DNA of 7,253 nt from UMGS1649 sp045604405 (GCA_045604405.1 JAZUNZ010000026.1:1-7253), one strand, 5' to 3'. Shown: positions 1 through 6,003, counted from the first letter of the stretch. The notes: generated by a model not told the origin, from the letters alone. Made by a program: numbers and translations.

Positions 1-133
1 TAAATTCTTCATTTTTATTTACATGTGAGCATTGTAATATTATATAATCTAACAACTCATTAGATATTTTATTACTATTAAATTTGTCTAAAACAGATTT
101 CTCATCTGTAATTTCAATTTCTATTTTTTTCAA
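1..133 (-). CDS. Hypothetical protein, N-terminal 44 codons only (runs off the window)
   Basis: An open frame begins with TTG at 133 and runs without a stop to the window edge. It reads MKKIEIEITDEKSVLD at its start, and the visible part is hydrophilic with no signal peptide or membrane segment. The start is chosen because a GGAAG ribosome binding site (minus strand) sits 8 nt upstream and a good SigA promoter (164-192) lies just before that, which would give a leader of about 25 nt. No ATG in this frame fits as well. I do not recognise the family from the 44 visible residues. The rest of the gene lies left of the window, so length and function cannot be judged. Confidence 0.6.
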   Translation of the reverse strand, partial: MKKIEIEITDEKSVLDKFNSNKISNELLDYIILQCSHVNKNEEF

Positions 134-163
134 TATAACCGCTTCCTTTTCTTTTATAAAGTG

Positions 164-192
164 ATTATACATTAATACCTTTGATTATTCAA
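164..192 (-). promoter_or_regulatory. SigA-type promoter of the leftmost gene
   Basis: On the minus strand there is TTGAAT (192-187), a 17-nt spacer, and a perfect TATAAT (169-164). Transcription should begin near 157, about 24 nt before the TTG start at 133. The -35 box matches four of six consensus bases. Confidence 0.75.
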
Positions 193-232
193 TGCAGTTA
201 TTTGTTTTTTTATATAACTTTAAGTATAGAAT

Positions 233-264
233 AAAGGGCACCATAATTTTTATGATGTCCTTTT
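233..264 (-). terminator. Probable terminator behind the tRNA-Thr gene
   Basis: The arms AAAGGGCACCATAA (233-246) and TTATGATGTCCTTT (251-264) form a stem of about 14 positions with one G·U wobble and one A·C mismatch. The loop is TTTT. It lies about 40 nt past the 3' end of the tRNA. On the minus strand the following tract is only TTTATTCT-like. The better T-run (TTTTT, 261-265) is on the plus strand, so it could work in both directions. Confidence 0.5.
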
Positions 265-305
265 TACAAAATATATTATTTTTTATACATTTAAGTTATT
301 TTGTT

Positions 306-381
306 TGGAGCTGGTAGGCGGAATTGAACCGCCGACCTACAGGTTACGAATCTGTTGCTCTACCTACTGAGCTATACTAGC
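306..381 (-). tRNA. tRNA-Thr (anticodon CGU), 3' CCA encoded
   Basis: A complete 76-nt cloverleaf reads on the minus strand. It has acceptor GCTAGTA/TACCAGC, D arm GCTC-AGTAGGTA-GAGC, anticodon loop TTCGTAA (anticodon CGU, reading ACG codons), a five-base variable loop, T arm GGCGG-TTCAATT-CCGCC, discriminator U73 and an encoded CCA. U73, G1-C72, C2-G71, G35 and U36 agree with threonine identity in Gram-positive bacteria. Two helix positions are mismatched: A4·C69 in the acceptor and A31·C39 in the anticodon stem. Both are A where G would pair. It starts 10 nt after the stop codon of the membrane-protein gene at 392-823, and I see no good promoter of its own, so it is probably cut from that gene's transcript. 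Confidence 0.93.
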
Positions 382-385
382 ATGC

Positions 386-405
386 TGTCAACTATATTGT
401 TGACA
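386..405 (-). repeat. 7-bp inverted repeat between membrane-protein stop codon and tRNA
   Basis: TGTCAAC (386-392) and GTTGACA (399-405) are perfect inverted copies around the spacer TATATT. The repeat covers the last codons and the stop of the 392-823 gene and ends 4 nt before the tRNA 5' end. In the RNA it would form a small hairpin directly ahead of the tRNA. There is no T-run, so it is not a normal terminator. A role in processing is a guess. Confidence 0.4.
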
Positions 406-823
406 TTTTTATTTTTTGATTTCTTGTAATTCTTTTTAATTCTATTAATCCATGGAAGACTAATATTAATGGATAAATTAGCTCTATAATTAATGCCATT
501 AAATTTATTCCCATAATACATATACTTATTATTATATAAACAAGCATAGCCATTCCCATTATAGTTTCTAGCAGTGCTCCTAAAGATATTTTTTTAACAT
601 ACAATATATATGAAAGTGCAAACAACACAATCATAAGAAGTTGCCACCACACGCTACTTAATACGCTTCCGAAAGTTACAGGCGTTGTAGAAATAGCATT
701 CATTCTAGAAACATAACTTGCAACAGCCATAATCGATATCAACGTATATATTACTCCTAATATTAATAATACGTTTTTGCTCTTTAATTTATTTGCCTTT
801 TTTAAATTTCTTTTATTTTCCAT
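392..823 (-). CDS. Small membrane protein of unknown function, four predicted helices
   Basis: The product is 143 residues with a basic N-terminus (MENKRNLKKANKLKSK) and four hydrophobic stretches, at about 18-38, 58-76, 82-104 and 106-128. It ends in a basic tail, KRITRNQKIK. Almost no polar loops separate the last two helices. I chose ATG 823 because AGGTGG lies 4 nt upstream. The frame stays open to an ATG at 838, but that codon has no ribosome binding site and falls at the predicted transcription start, so it is unlikely to be used. The gene has its own promoter at 844-872 and is followed 10 nt later by tRNA-Thr, probably on the same transcript. I recognise no family. Without polar catalytic or binding motifs no function can be proposed. 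Confidence 0.8.
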   Translation of the reverse strand: MENKRNLKKANKLKSKNVLLILGVIYTLISIMAVASYVSRMNAISTTPVTFGSVLSSVWWQLLMIVLFALSYILYVKKISLGALLETIMGMAMLVYIIISICIMGINLMALIIELIYPLILVFHGLIELKRITRNQKIKMSTI

Positions 824-843
824 ATAACCACCTAGCATGGAAC

Positions 844-872
844 ATTATATCAAGAACAAGTAAAAATGTAAA
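844..872 (-). promoter_or_regulatory. SigA promoter of the membrane-protein/tRNA-Thr unit
   Basis: The minus strand carries TTTACA (872-867), exactly 17 nt of spacer, and TATAAT (849-844). Transcription should start around 836-838, which puts the upstream ATG (838) at or before the RNA 5' end and supports the start at 823. The -35 box directly abuts the A/T-rich foot of the carD terminator. Confidence 0.85.
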
Positions 873-899
873 GAAAAAAACTAGGTTACCCTAGTTTTT
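873..899 (-). terminator. Rho-independent terminator of the carD-family gene
   Basis: A perfect 10-bp stem is formed by AAAAACTAGG (minus strand) and CCTAGTTTTT, with a GTAA loop. A T7 run follows on the minus strand. It begins about 11 nt beyond the stop codon of the CarD-family gene. The A-run at the other end means it could also stop plus-strand transcripts. Confidence 0.9.
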
Positions 900-909
900 A
901 TTAACAATT

Positions 910-1425
910 TTAAGTTAATTCTGTTGTTCCTAAATCATATGAGAATTTTACTTTTTCCTCTATCTCTTTATCTACTTCAGAATGCTCCATTCCTTGAGCA
1001 AGCATAAGCTCACTTATTAATATTTCTTTTGCAGAAGTAAGCATCTTCTTTTCCGCTGTAGAAAGTCCTCTTTCCATGTGTCTATGAGATAAATCTCTTA
1101 CAACATCAGCAACCTCTAATATGTCGCCTGTTTTTATTTTATCTACATTGGATTTATATCTTCTACTCCAATTGTTCTCATAAATATATTCTGCTTTTGG
1201 TTTTTCCAAAACAGCAAATACACTTGGCGCAACAGATGCGTTAGACACTTCTCTTACTCCTATGTCTGTTGCTGTCTCTGTTGGAACCATAAGCTTCATA
1301 TCTCCAACAGGCATTTTAATTATATAATATTCTGCTGTATCCCCAAACATTTCTTTTTCTTCAATTGACTCAATTGTTCCTGCTCCATGCATAGGATACA
1401 CAACTTTATCTCCAATACTAAACAT
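910..1425 (-). CDS. CarD/CdnL-family transcriptional regulator
   Basis: The 171-residue product belongs to the CarD/CdnL family. These proteins bind the RNA polymerase beta subunit through an N-terminal Tudor-like domain shared with Mfd, and stabilise open promoter complexes, often at rRNA promoters. The N-terminus FSIGDKVVYPMHGAGTI is the typical opening of that domain (about 1-60). A helical DNA-contacting domain follows (about 75-160). Within it NWSRRYK places Trp86 where mycobacterial CarD has the tryptophan that wedges into the promoter. Length fits the family. The start ATG follows GAGGG by 7 nt. The gene is monocistronic: its extended -10 promoter is at 1468-1496 and its terminator at 873-899. 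In many Clostridia a carD homologue lies near radA, as here. The acidic tail (EVDKEIEEKV) is not informative. Confidence 0.93.
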   Translation of the reverse strand: MFSIGDKVVYPMHGAGTIESIEEKEMFGDTAEYYIIKMPVGDMKLMVPTETATDIGVREVSNASVAPSVFAVLEKPKAEYIYENNWSRRYKSNVDKIKTGDILEVADVVRDLSHRHMERGLSTAEKKMLTSAKEILISELMLAQGMEHSEVDKEIEEKVKFSYDLGTTELT

Positions 1426-1467
1426 ACTTGTCCCTCACTTTCTGCTTCGTCTTTTAACTACATTTAT

Positions 1468-1496
1468 ATTATACCATTTTAAATCGAAAAAGTAAA
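1468..1496 (-). promoter_or_regulatory. Extended -10 promoter of the carD-family gene
   Basis: The minus strand shows TTTACT (1496-1491), a 17-nt spacer ending in TGG, then TATAAT (1473-1468). The TG placed one base before the -10 is an extended -10 element. Expected transcription start is near 1461, giving a leader of about 35 nt. Confidence 0.8.
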
Positions 1497-1517
1497 GGAA
1501 TTTTGAAAAAATTTTAC

Positions 1518-1557
1518 CCTAAAAAATTAGGCACATACTAGCAAACGCGCCTAATTT
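1518..1557 (-). terminator. Rho-independent terminator of the corA-radA unit
   Basis: On the minus strand AAATTAGGCGCGT pairs with ATGTGCCTAATTT (13 bp with two G·U pairs) around an 8-nt loop. A T-run follows (TTTTTT including stem bases). It starts 8 nt after the radA stop and ends just before the carD promoter, separating the two units. Confidence 0.88.
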
Positions 1558-1565
1558 CAATGTTT

Positions 1566-2918
1566 TTATCCATTTATTACCAAATCTTTTATATTACTCA
1601 CTTTAACGATTTTTGCACCAGTTGGTATATCTATTTTTTCCAATCCATACTTAGTTGTATATATTGTTTTATACCCCAACTTTACAGCCTCTTTAATCCT
1701 CTTTTCAAGATTTACAACATTTCTTACTTCACCTGTTAGTGCAAGCTCGCCAATAAATACAGAATCATTATTTAACGCCTTTCCTTTATAGCTAGAAATA
1801 ATTGCCATAGCTACCGCCAAATCTGCCGAAGGTTCTGTTATTTTTATGCCACCTACTACATTTATATAGACATCTTGTGTCCCTAGACTTATTCCACATA
1901 CTTTGTCAATAACAGCAAGCAACAGATTTAGTCTGTTTACATCTATTCCTGTTGTTACTCTCCTTGGAATATTATAGTATGAATGTGTTGTTAATGCTTG
2001 AAGTTCTAGAAGAAGTGTTGACGTTCCTTCTAAAATAGCTGTTGTTACTGTCCCAGGTTGATTTTTCTCACGAGTTAAGAACATTTCAGACATATTTGTA
2101 ACCTCTACAAGCCCCTTTTCAGCCATCTCAAATATTCCTATTTCATTAGTAGAGCCAAATCTGTTTTTAACTCCTCTTACTATTCTATGAGATACAAATC
2201 TTTCACCCTCAATGTATAATACAACATCCACCATGTGTTCCAAAAGTCTTGGTCCAGCTATTACACCATCTTTTGTTACATGGCCAATAACAACTGTAAT
2301 TATTCCAAGCTTTTTAGATATTGTCATAAGACGCGCAGTAACTTCTCTTACTTGAGATACACTGCCTGGCACCGATGAAATAGCTTCATCATACATCGTT
2401 TGTATCGAGTCTATAATACAAACTTTAGGCTGTGTTTCAGTTATTTTTCTTTCTATTTCATCTATATCTGTTTCGCCATAAAAATAGATTTTGTCATTAT
2501 CTATATCTAGTCTATCTGCTCTTAGTTTAACTTGAAGTTCCGATTCTTCTCCAGATACATATAACACTTCTCCATGAGCTGTTAATTTGTCTGAAATCTG
2601 TAAAACAAGTGTAGACTTGCCAATTCCAGGTTCTCCTCCTAAAAGTATTAAAGAACCATCGACTATTCCTCCGCCTAACACTCTGTCCAATTCACCAAAT
2701 CCACTGGTAAAACGTTCTTTTTTTACTATTTGTATGTCCTTAAGTTTCTTTAACTCACTTTTAGGAATATTTGATACAACTTTTGAACCCGATGATTTTT
2801 CTTTTATTTTTTCTTCTACAAATGTATTCCACTGACTACAACCTGGGCATTTACCTAGCCACTTGGCAGATTCATAACCACATTCTTTGCAAAAGAATAC
2901 TACTTTTTCTTTTCCCAT
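1566..2918 (-). CDS. radA: DNA repair protein RadA (Sms), branch-migration ATPase
   Basis: RadA is a RecA-related hexameric helicase that drives branch migration of recombination intermediates together with RecA. The 450-residue product has the full family layout. An N-terminal C4 zinc finger has Cys10, Cys13, Cys24 and Cys27. The Walker A motif GEPGIGKST is at 95-103 and the Walker B region CIID at 167-170. The RadA-specific KNRFGS motif is at 251-256, and a Lon-protease-like C-terminal domain runs from about 285 to 450 (PSADLAVA at 373-380). Length is normal. The start ATG follows AAGGAG at 5 nt spacing. This ribosome binding site overlaps the corA stop codon (TAA, 2930-2928), so radA is translated downstream of corA in one message and is probably translationally coupled. 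In many Firmicutes radA lies in a clpC-radA-disA cluster; neither partner is in this window. Confidence 0.97.
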   Translation of the reverse strand: MGKEKVVFFCKECGYESAKWLGKCPGCSQWNTFVEEKIKEKSSGSKVVSNIPKSELKKLKDIQIVKKERFTSGFGELDRVLGGGIVDGSLILLGGEPGIGKSTLVLQISDKLTAHGEVLYVSGEESELQVKLRADRLDIDNDKIYFYGETDIDEIERKITETQPKVCIIDSIQTMYDEAISSVPGSVSQVREVTARLMTISKKLGIITVVIGHVTKDGVIAGPRLLEHMVDVVLYIEGERFVSHRIVRGVKNRFGSTNEIGIFEMAEKGLVEVTNMSEMFLTREKNQPGTVTTAILEGTSTLLLELQALTTHSYYNIPRRVTTGIDVNRLNLLLAVIDKVCGISLGTQDVYINVVGGIKITEPSADLAVAMAIISSYKGKALNNDSVFIGELALTGEVRNVVNLEKRIKEAVKLGYKTIYTTKYGLEKIDIPTGAKIVKVSNIKDLVING

Positions 2919-2927
2919 AACTTCTCC

Positions 2928-3875
2928 TTATAACATGTCCTTTTTATTCAACCATATCGCTACTAATACTGTTATTATAGCTGTTATTCCCACTATTCCA
3001 TAGAATCCATACACACCAGTATTAAATGGAAAATCTACGTTCATTCCCATAAAAGATGTAATGAGTGTTGGTATAGAAATAATTAATGTTATTGATGTTA
3101 ATAGTTTCATGACATTATTTAAGTTATTTGATACCACTGTTCCAAATATATCTGTCATACCATTTAAAATCTCTGAATACGTAGTAGCCATTTCCATAGC
3201 CTGTCTATTTTCAATCACTGCGTCTTCAAGAATATCTTCATCTTCTTCATATAATTTTATAAACTTACCACGTCTTAGGCGTTCCATAACCGCTTGGTTT
3301 GTTTTAAGTGCTGTGTTGAAAAATATCATAGACTTTTGGTAATTTATTAGCTTAAGCAATTCTTTATTACTCATAGATTTAGTTAGATTATCTTCAAAAA
3401 TCTCCATATCTTTACTTATATATGTTAAGTATCTTAAGAATTCTACTGAAGTTATATATATTAATTGAAATGCAAAACGAGATTTTTTATATGTCGCAAT
3501 TTCACCTACTATCGTCTTTTTTCTAGATAACATGTCTAACAACGAAAACTTATTAGAAGAAATGGTTATTATATAATCATCTCTAACTACCAAAATTCCT
3601 AATGGCATTGTAGTATATAGCTTTCCTCTACTATTTTTTTCTGTTATGGGCATGTTAATAGATATAAGTATCTGATCTTCCTCAGTATCTATGTGTGACG
3701 TTTCTTCTTCGTCCAGAGCATACTTTAAAAGCATCTCGTCGACTCCTGTAGCCTCTATTACATAAGCAATTTCTTTTTCTGTTGGCTTCTCCAAGTCAAT
3801 CCAACATCCTTTTTCTATTTTGTCTAGTTCTTTTAGACTTTTATCTTGTTCTGTATTTTTTAATATTTTTATCAT
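2928..3875 (-). CDS. corA: CorA-family magnesium/divalent cation channel
   Basis: CorA proteins form pentameric membrane channels that take up Mg2+ (some members Co2+ or Ni2+). The 315-residue product has the usual long cytosolic N-terminal domain (1-250) with acidic, helical stretches (EEDEDILED at about 220-228). Two C-terminal transmembrane helices lie at about 257-276 and 289-309. The signature GMN is at 277-279 at the end of the first helix (FMGMN, with Met at the residue that is Tyr in Salmonella CorA). The C-terminus is basic (NKKDML), as expected for the cytoplasmic end. The start ATG follows AGGTG by 5 nt. The gene leads the corA-radA unit. Its promoter (3903-3931) has a perfect TTGACA within a palindrome. 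No Mg2+-sensing leader is evident, since the leader is only about 20 nt. Confidence 0.95.
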   Translation of the reverse strand: MIKILKNTEQDKSLKELDKIEKGCWIDLEKPTEKEIAYVIEATGVDEMLLKYALDEEETSHIDTEEDQILISINMPITEKNSRGKLYTTMPLGILVVRDDYIITISSNKFSLLDMLSRKKTIVGEIATYKKSRFAFQLIYITSVEFLRYLTYISKDMEIFEDNLTKSMSNKELLKLINYQKSMIFFNTALKTNQAVMERLRRGKFIKLYEEDEDILEDAVIENRQAMEMATTYSEILNGMTDIFGTVVSNNLNNVMKLLTSITLIISIPTLITSFMGMNVDFPFNTGVYGFYGIVGITAIITVLVAIWLNKKDML

Positions 3876-3902
3876 ATGCTCACCTCATAACTTTCTGTTA
3901 TT

Positions 3903-3931
3903 ATCTTATTACACTGACTTGACATTGTCAA
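3903..3931 (-). promoter_or_regulatory. Promoter of corA-radA
   Basis: The minus strand has a consensus TTGACA (3931-3926), a 17-nt spacer and TAAGAT (3908-3903). The predicted start is near 3896, about 20 nt before the corA ATG. The -35 box lies inside the palindrome at 3918-3932. Confidence 0.75.
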
Positions 3932-3932
3932 G
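3918..3932. repeat. Perfect 15-bp palindrome over the corA -35 box
   Basis: CTTGACA (3918-3924) and TGTCAAG (3926-3932) are exact inverted copies around a single T. It covers the corA -35 hexamer and extends into the spacer, and lies 19 bp upstream of the divergent promoter's -35 box. It could be an operator read by a dimeric repressor. It could also be partly accidental because it contains the TTGACA consensus on both strands. Confidence 0.5.
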
Positions 3933-3950
3933 AAAAGAAAGTGATTTAAG

Positions 3951-3979
3951 TTGAACTGAAGGCGTTTGTGTGATATAAT
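3951..3979 (+). promoter_or_regulatory. Extended -10 promoter of the 4031-4858 operon
   Basis: TTGAAC (3951-3956), a 17-nt spacer ending in TGA, and a perfect TATAAT (3974-3979) make a strong SigA promoter with an extended -10 TG. Transcription would begin near 3986, giving a leader of about 45 nt. It diverges from the corA promoter. Confidence 0.85.
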
Positions 3980-4030
3980 GTATTAAAATTTTTATCAATC
4001 CAAAAATGATTATTTAAGGGGACTATTGTT

Positions 4031-4615
4031 ATGAAAAAAATTATTGAAACATGGAAATGCGGATGGGTATATCTGCTAACTGACGATTTAATATCTTATT
4101 ATACTTTCTTTACAATAATACTTGCAGAGTGTTGTTATCTTTTCGCTTTTCACGAAAAAAAGACCAGTCTTGTGCTCGGTGCTATATTAATTGGCTTTAT
4201 TTTAACAGTATTAATTACAGCTCGATTAAAATATTCCATTAATTATGTGCACATTGCATACGCCATTGCTTTTATAGCGTTGCTCATAGCGGGATGTTTT
4301 ATTAACTATAAATTATTCTTACCCTTGATAATTATCCCTTTAATAGTCACACCTCTTTCTATGGGATTAAGATCTGTTCAAAATAGTTTTGTAATTAAGC
4401 CGCCAAAATTCGAAACGATTATACGCAGTTTTTGCCTATTTGCAACTGTTATAGCACCATTTATATTATTTACTGTCTTTTTTGCCATGATTCCAAGTGT
4501 TCCGGTTATGTTAAAAATTATTGTACCTATAGTATATTTGGTTTTGTCACCCTTTATAGCATATATAGAAGATGACTGGGCAACATGCAACATATTTGAG
4601 CTTTTCTTTGATTAA
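4031..4615 (+). CDS. Membrane protein of unknown function, about six helices
   Basis: The 194-residue product has a short basic amphipathic N-terminus (MKKIIETWKCGW) and about six hydrophobic segments: 22-40, 46-63, 72-90, 94-111, 131-152 and 158-177. It closes with an acidic, aromatic tail (IEDDWATCNIFELFFD). The ATG follows AAGGGG by 9 nt and lies about 45 nt behind a strong promoter. A second gene follows after 18 bp on the same strand, and a terminator closes the pair, so this is a two-gene operon. Polar residues within helices are few, which argues against an ion-coupled transporter. A structural or sensory membrane protein is equally possible. I do not recognise the family. Base composition matches the neighbouring core genes, so nothing points to recent transfer. 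Confidence 0.85.
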   Translation: MKKIIETWKCGWVYLLTDDLISYYTFFTIILAECCYLFAFHEKKTSLVLGAILIGFILTVLITARLKYSINYVHIAYAIAFIALLIAGCFINYKLFLPLIIIPLIVTPLSMGLRSVQNSFVIKPPKFETIIRSFCLFATVIAPFILFTVFFAMIPSVPVMLKIIVPIVYLVLSPFIAYIEDDWATCNIFELFFD

Positions 4616-4633
4616 AAATTTGGAGGTATTACT

Positions 4634-4858
4634 ATGATTGATTTATCTTTTACTTGCTGGACTTCAGATAAAAGCTTCGTTACAAGAGAATTCGATACCA
4701 TTATGGATTTTACGGATGCTTTTGAAAACAACGAATTAACTCCAGTAGTTTTAAATTGTACAGATATAGACGCAACTTTTTTCGAGAATCCTCACAATCA
4801 AAAACACTTTAATTGCTTGAAAGACTTATATGAGCATTGCGTTTACATTATGAAATAA
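4634..4858 (+). CDS. Small 74-residue protein of unknown function
   Basis: The product is a soluble, acidic 74-residue protein with four cysteines (Cys8, Cys42, Cys60, Cys68). They do not form a CxxC pair, so a classical zinc ribbon is unlikely. It has no signal peptide or membrane helix. The predicted pattern is a short beta-strand start (IDLSFTCW), a helix (EFDTIMDFTDAFENN), a strand (PVVLNC), and a helical end (HFNCLKDLYEHCVYIM). The ATG follows GGAGG by 7 nt. It lies 18 bp after the membrane-protein gene and ends in the first bases of the operon terminator, whose stem contains its stop codon. Co-expression with the membrane protein is near certain from the spacing; a joint function is inference. 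Family not recognised. Confidence 0.82.
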   Translation: MIDLSFTCWTSDKSFVTREFDTIMDFTDAFENNELTPVVLNCTDIDATFFENPHNQKHFNCLKDLYEHCVYIMK

Positions 4859-4898
4859 TAACTAGAGGGCCATTGCCCTCTAGTTATTATTTTTATTG
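4854..4898 (+). terminator. Strong terminator between convergent genes, probably bidirectional
   Basis: AATAATAACTAGAGGGC (4854-4870) pairs perfectly over 17 bp with 4875-4891 around a CATT loop. TTTATTGTT follows on the plus strand. The stop codon of the 74-residue gene is in the left arm, and the convergent E2-like gene ends at 4899, 8 bp from the right arm. The minus-strand tail is TTATTATTTC, so it may serve both genes. Confidence 0.9.
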
Positions 4899-5753
4899 TT
4901 ATTTTTGGTCCTCTAGCGCATTCTCGCAAGGTAGTTCCAAAAGCTCTGGATTTAATATATATCTTCTAAATACAGATAATGCTTTTGCATAATAATATCC
5001 ATCACATATTCTTTCATCCATAACAAATCTAAATGTCATGTATTTTTCTGTCTCACCAGTTTTATAGTTTTTAATTCTTTCTTTTCTACCACCCATAGCT
5101 AAGAAACCACTTGTTGTTCCAAAATTATATATATGGTGATATATTGAATCAATTCCAATAGAACCCAAATTAGTCAAAAATATACTTGTATGGAATGGTG
5201 ATGCCTCAATAACTGCCTTTGGTAATAGCCCGTGATTGTCTAAAAAGATAACTAAATTTATTATACATTTTATTAGCCAGTTAGGAAAACTCATTATAAA
5301 TGCAGCAAGTTTGTCTGTTGCATTTTCTTCTGTTGCTTCTTTATTTTTTGCTACTTCTTCATGCACTTGCTCTGCAATAGTAAATATTGTATCTTCTGGT
5401 TTTATTTTAAATTTTACAGTAGTATCTACATATTCCTCATCGCTTAATTTTTTTACAACTGCAAGTGAAATACAAACCTCATTTCTTGCAAATATTCTTC
5501 TGTTCATTATGAATCTATTAATACGTGGTTTTTCAATTGCTGTCCTAGCTATAGCGGCTAAAACAACATCCATGTGAGTTATTTTTATTCCTTTTTCTCT
5601 TTTAGTTTTTATATATTCTTCGAGTCTGTCTACAGATATTTCATCTTCAAAATATACCTGAGCATCCACTCTTTGTTTCATTATATATGGTATTATTTTA
5701 TAATATGGCATTAAAGATTTTATTCTTCTTCCATCAGCTCTTTTATTAAACAT
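4899..5753 (-). CDS. Stand-alone 2-oxoacid dehydrogenase E2-fold acyltransferase-like protein, catalytic His replaced
   Basis: The 284-residue product matches the catalytic-domain fold of dihydrolipoamide acyltransferases (E2) and chloramphenicol acetyltransferase. It has no lipoyl or peripheral-subunit-binding domain. Supporting segments are an N-terminal helix and strand (PYIMKQRVDAQVYFEDEISVD), the helix KITHMDVVLAAIARTAIEKPRINR (about 57-80), the FLTNLGSIGIDSIYHHIYNFGTTSGFLAMG strand pair (192-221) that corresponds to the conserved SNLG region, and the terminal active-site motif at 246-252. That motif reads DERICDG where active enzymes have DHRxxDG or HHAVCDG. Asp251 and Gly252 remain, but the catalytic His position is Glu247. 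It may therefore be a non-catalytic or altered member. The ATG follows AAAGGGG by 7 nt. It appears monocistronic, with no E1 or E3 genes nearby. Confidence 0.85.
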   Translation of the reverse strand: MFNKRADGRRIKSLMPYYKIIPYIMKQRVDAQVYFEDEISVDRLEEYIKTKREKGIKITHMDVVLAAIARTAIEKPRINRFIMNRRIFARNEVCISLAVVKKLSDEEYVDTTVKFKIKPEDTIFTIAEQVHEEVAKNKEATEENATDKLAAFIMSFPNWLIKCIINLVIFLDNHGLLPKAVIEASPFHTSIFLTNLGSIGIDSIYHHIYNFGTTSGFLAMGGRKERIKNYKTGETEKYMTFRFVMDERICDGYYYAKALSVFRRYILNPELLELPCENALEDQK

Positions 5754-5782
5754 TTACATTCCCCTTTCGAACTTTGTTACAT

Positions 5783-5810
5783 ATTATCACATATTGTCGA
5801 AAATAGCAAA
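5783..5810 (-). promoter_or_regulatory. Possible promoter of the E2-like gene
   Basis: The minus strand shows TTTGCT (5810-5805), a 16-nt spacer ending in TGT, and GATAAT (5788-5783). The TG one base before the -10 makes an extended -10 element. The -35 match is weak (three of six). Position is right, about 30 nt ahead of the ATG at 5753. Confidence 0.45.
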
Positions 5811-5844
5811 TAGTTAAAACAAATTATTCTCTTTACATTCTGTA

Positions 5845-5853
5845 TGATATAAT
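5845..5853 (+). promoter_or_regulatory. Orphan extended -10 element in the 5754-5949 gap
   Basis: TGATATAAT is a perfect extended -10, but there is no good -35 box at 16-18 nt and no gene behind it before the IS left end at 5950. It could be the promoter of a gene split or displaced by the IS insertion, or a source of read-through into the IS. Apart from this and the E2-like promoter I see no gene in 5754-5949. Confidence 0.35.
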
Positions 5854-6003
5854 TTACATATTATATATTGTTTATGCTTTACAGCTATCTAAACCGCAAC
5901 TCATCAAATTAATATGTCTTATATACATTTAAAAAAGAGCATTCTTTTATGAACTGCACCCCTTAGAGTAGACATTATAAAAAAAGAGGTTTCTTTAAAA
6001 ATG

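Noticed and set aside
386..391. TTGACA (minus strand) as a tRNA promoter -35
   Set aside because: It lies only 5 nt upstream of the tRNA 5' end, so its -10 would fall inside the tRNA, where no suitable hexamer is found.
824..838. Upstream ATG at 838 as the start of the membrane-protein gene
   Set aside because: It has no ribosome binding site and falls at the predicted transcription start of the 844-872 promoter; ATG 823 has AGGTGG 4 nt upstream.
2587..2835. Plus-strand open frame inside radA
   Set aside because: It lies opposite the conserved RadA Walker A region, has no ribosome binding site and its composition is that of an antisense shadow. The same applies to the plus-strand frames opposite corA (3061-3342) and the E2-like gene (5236-5577), and the minus-strand frame opposite the 4031 gene (4378-4593).
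5873..5911. Tiny frame (12 codons) starting at ATG 5874 behind the orphan extended -10
   Set aside because: It has no ribosome binding site and is too short to support; a 10-codon Cys-containing frame on the other strand is equally unsupported.
5933..5948. AAAAGA/TCTTTT hairpin just before the IS as a terminator
   Set aside because: The stem is only six A/T-dominated pairs, with no gene ending nearby and no separate T-run.
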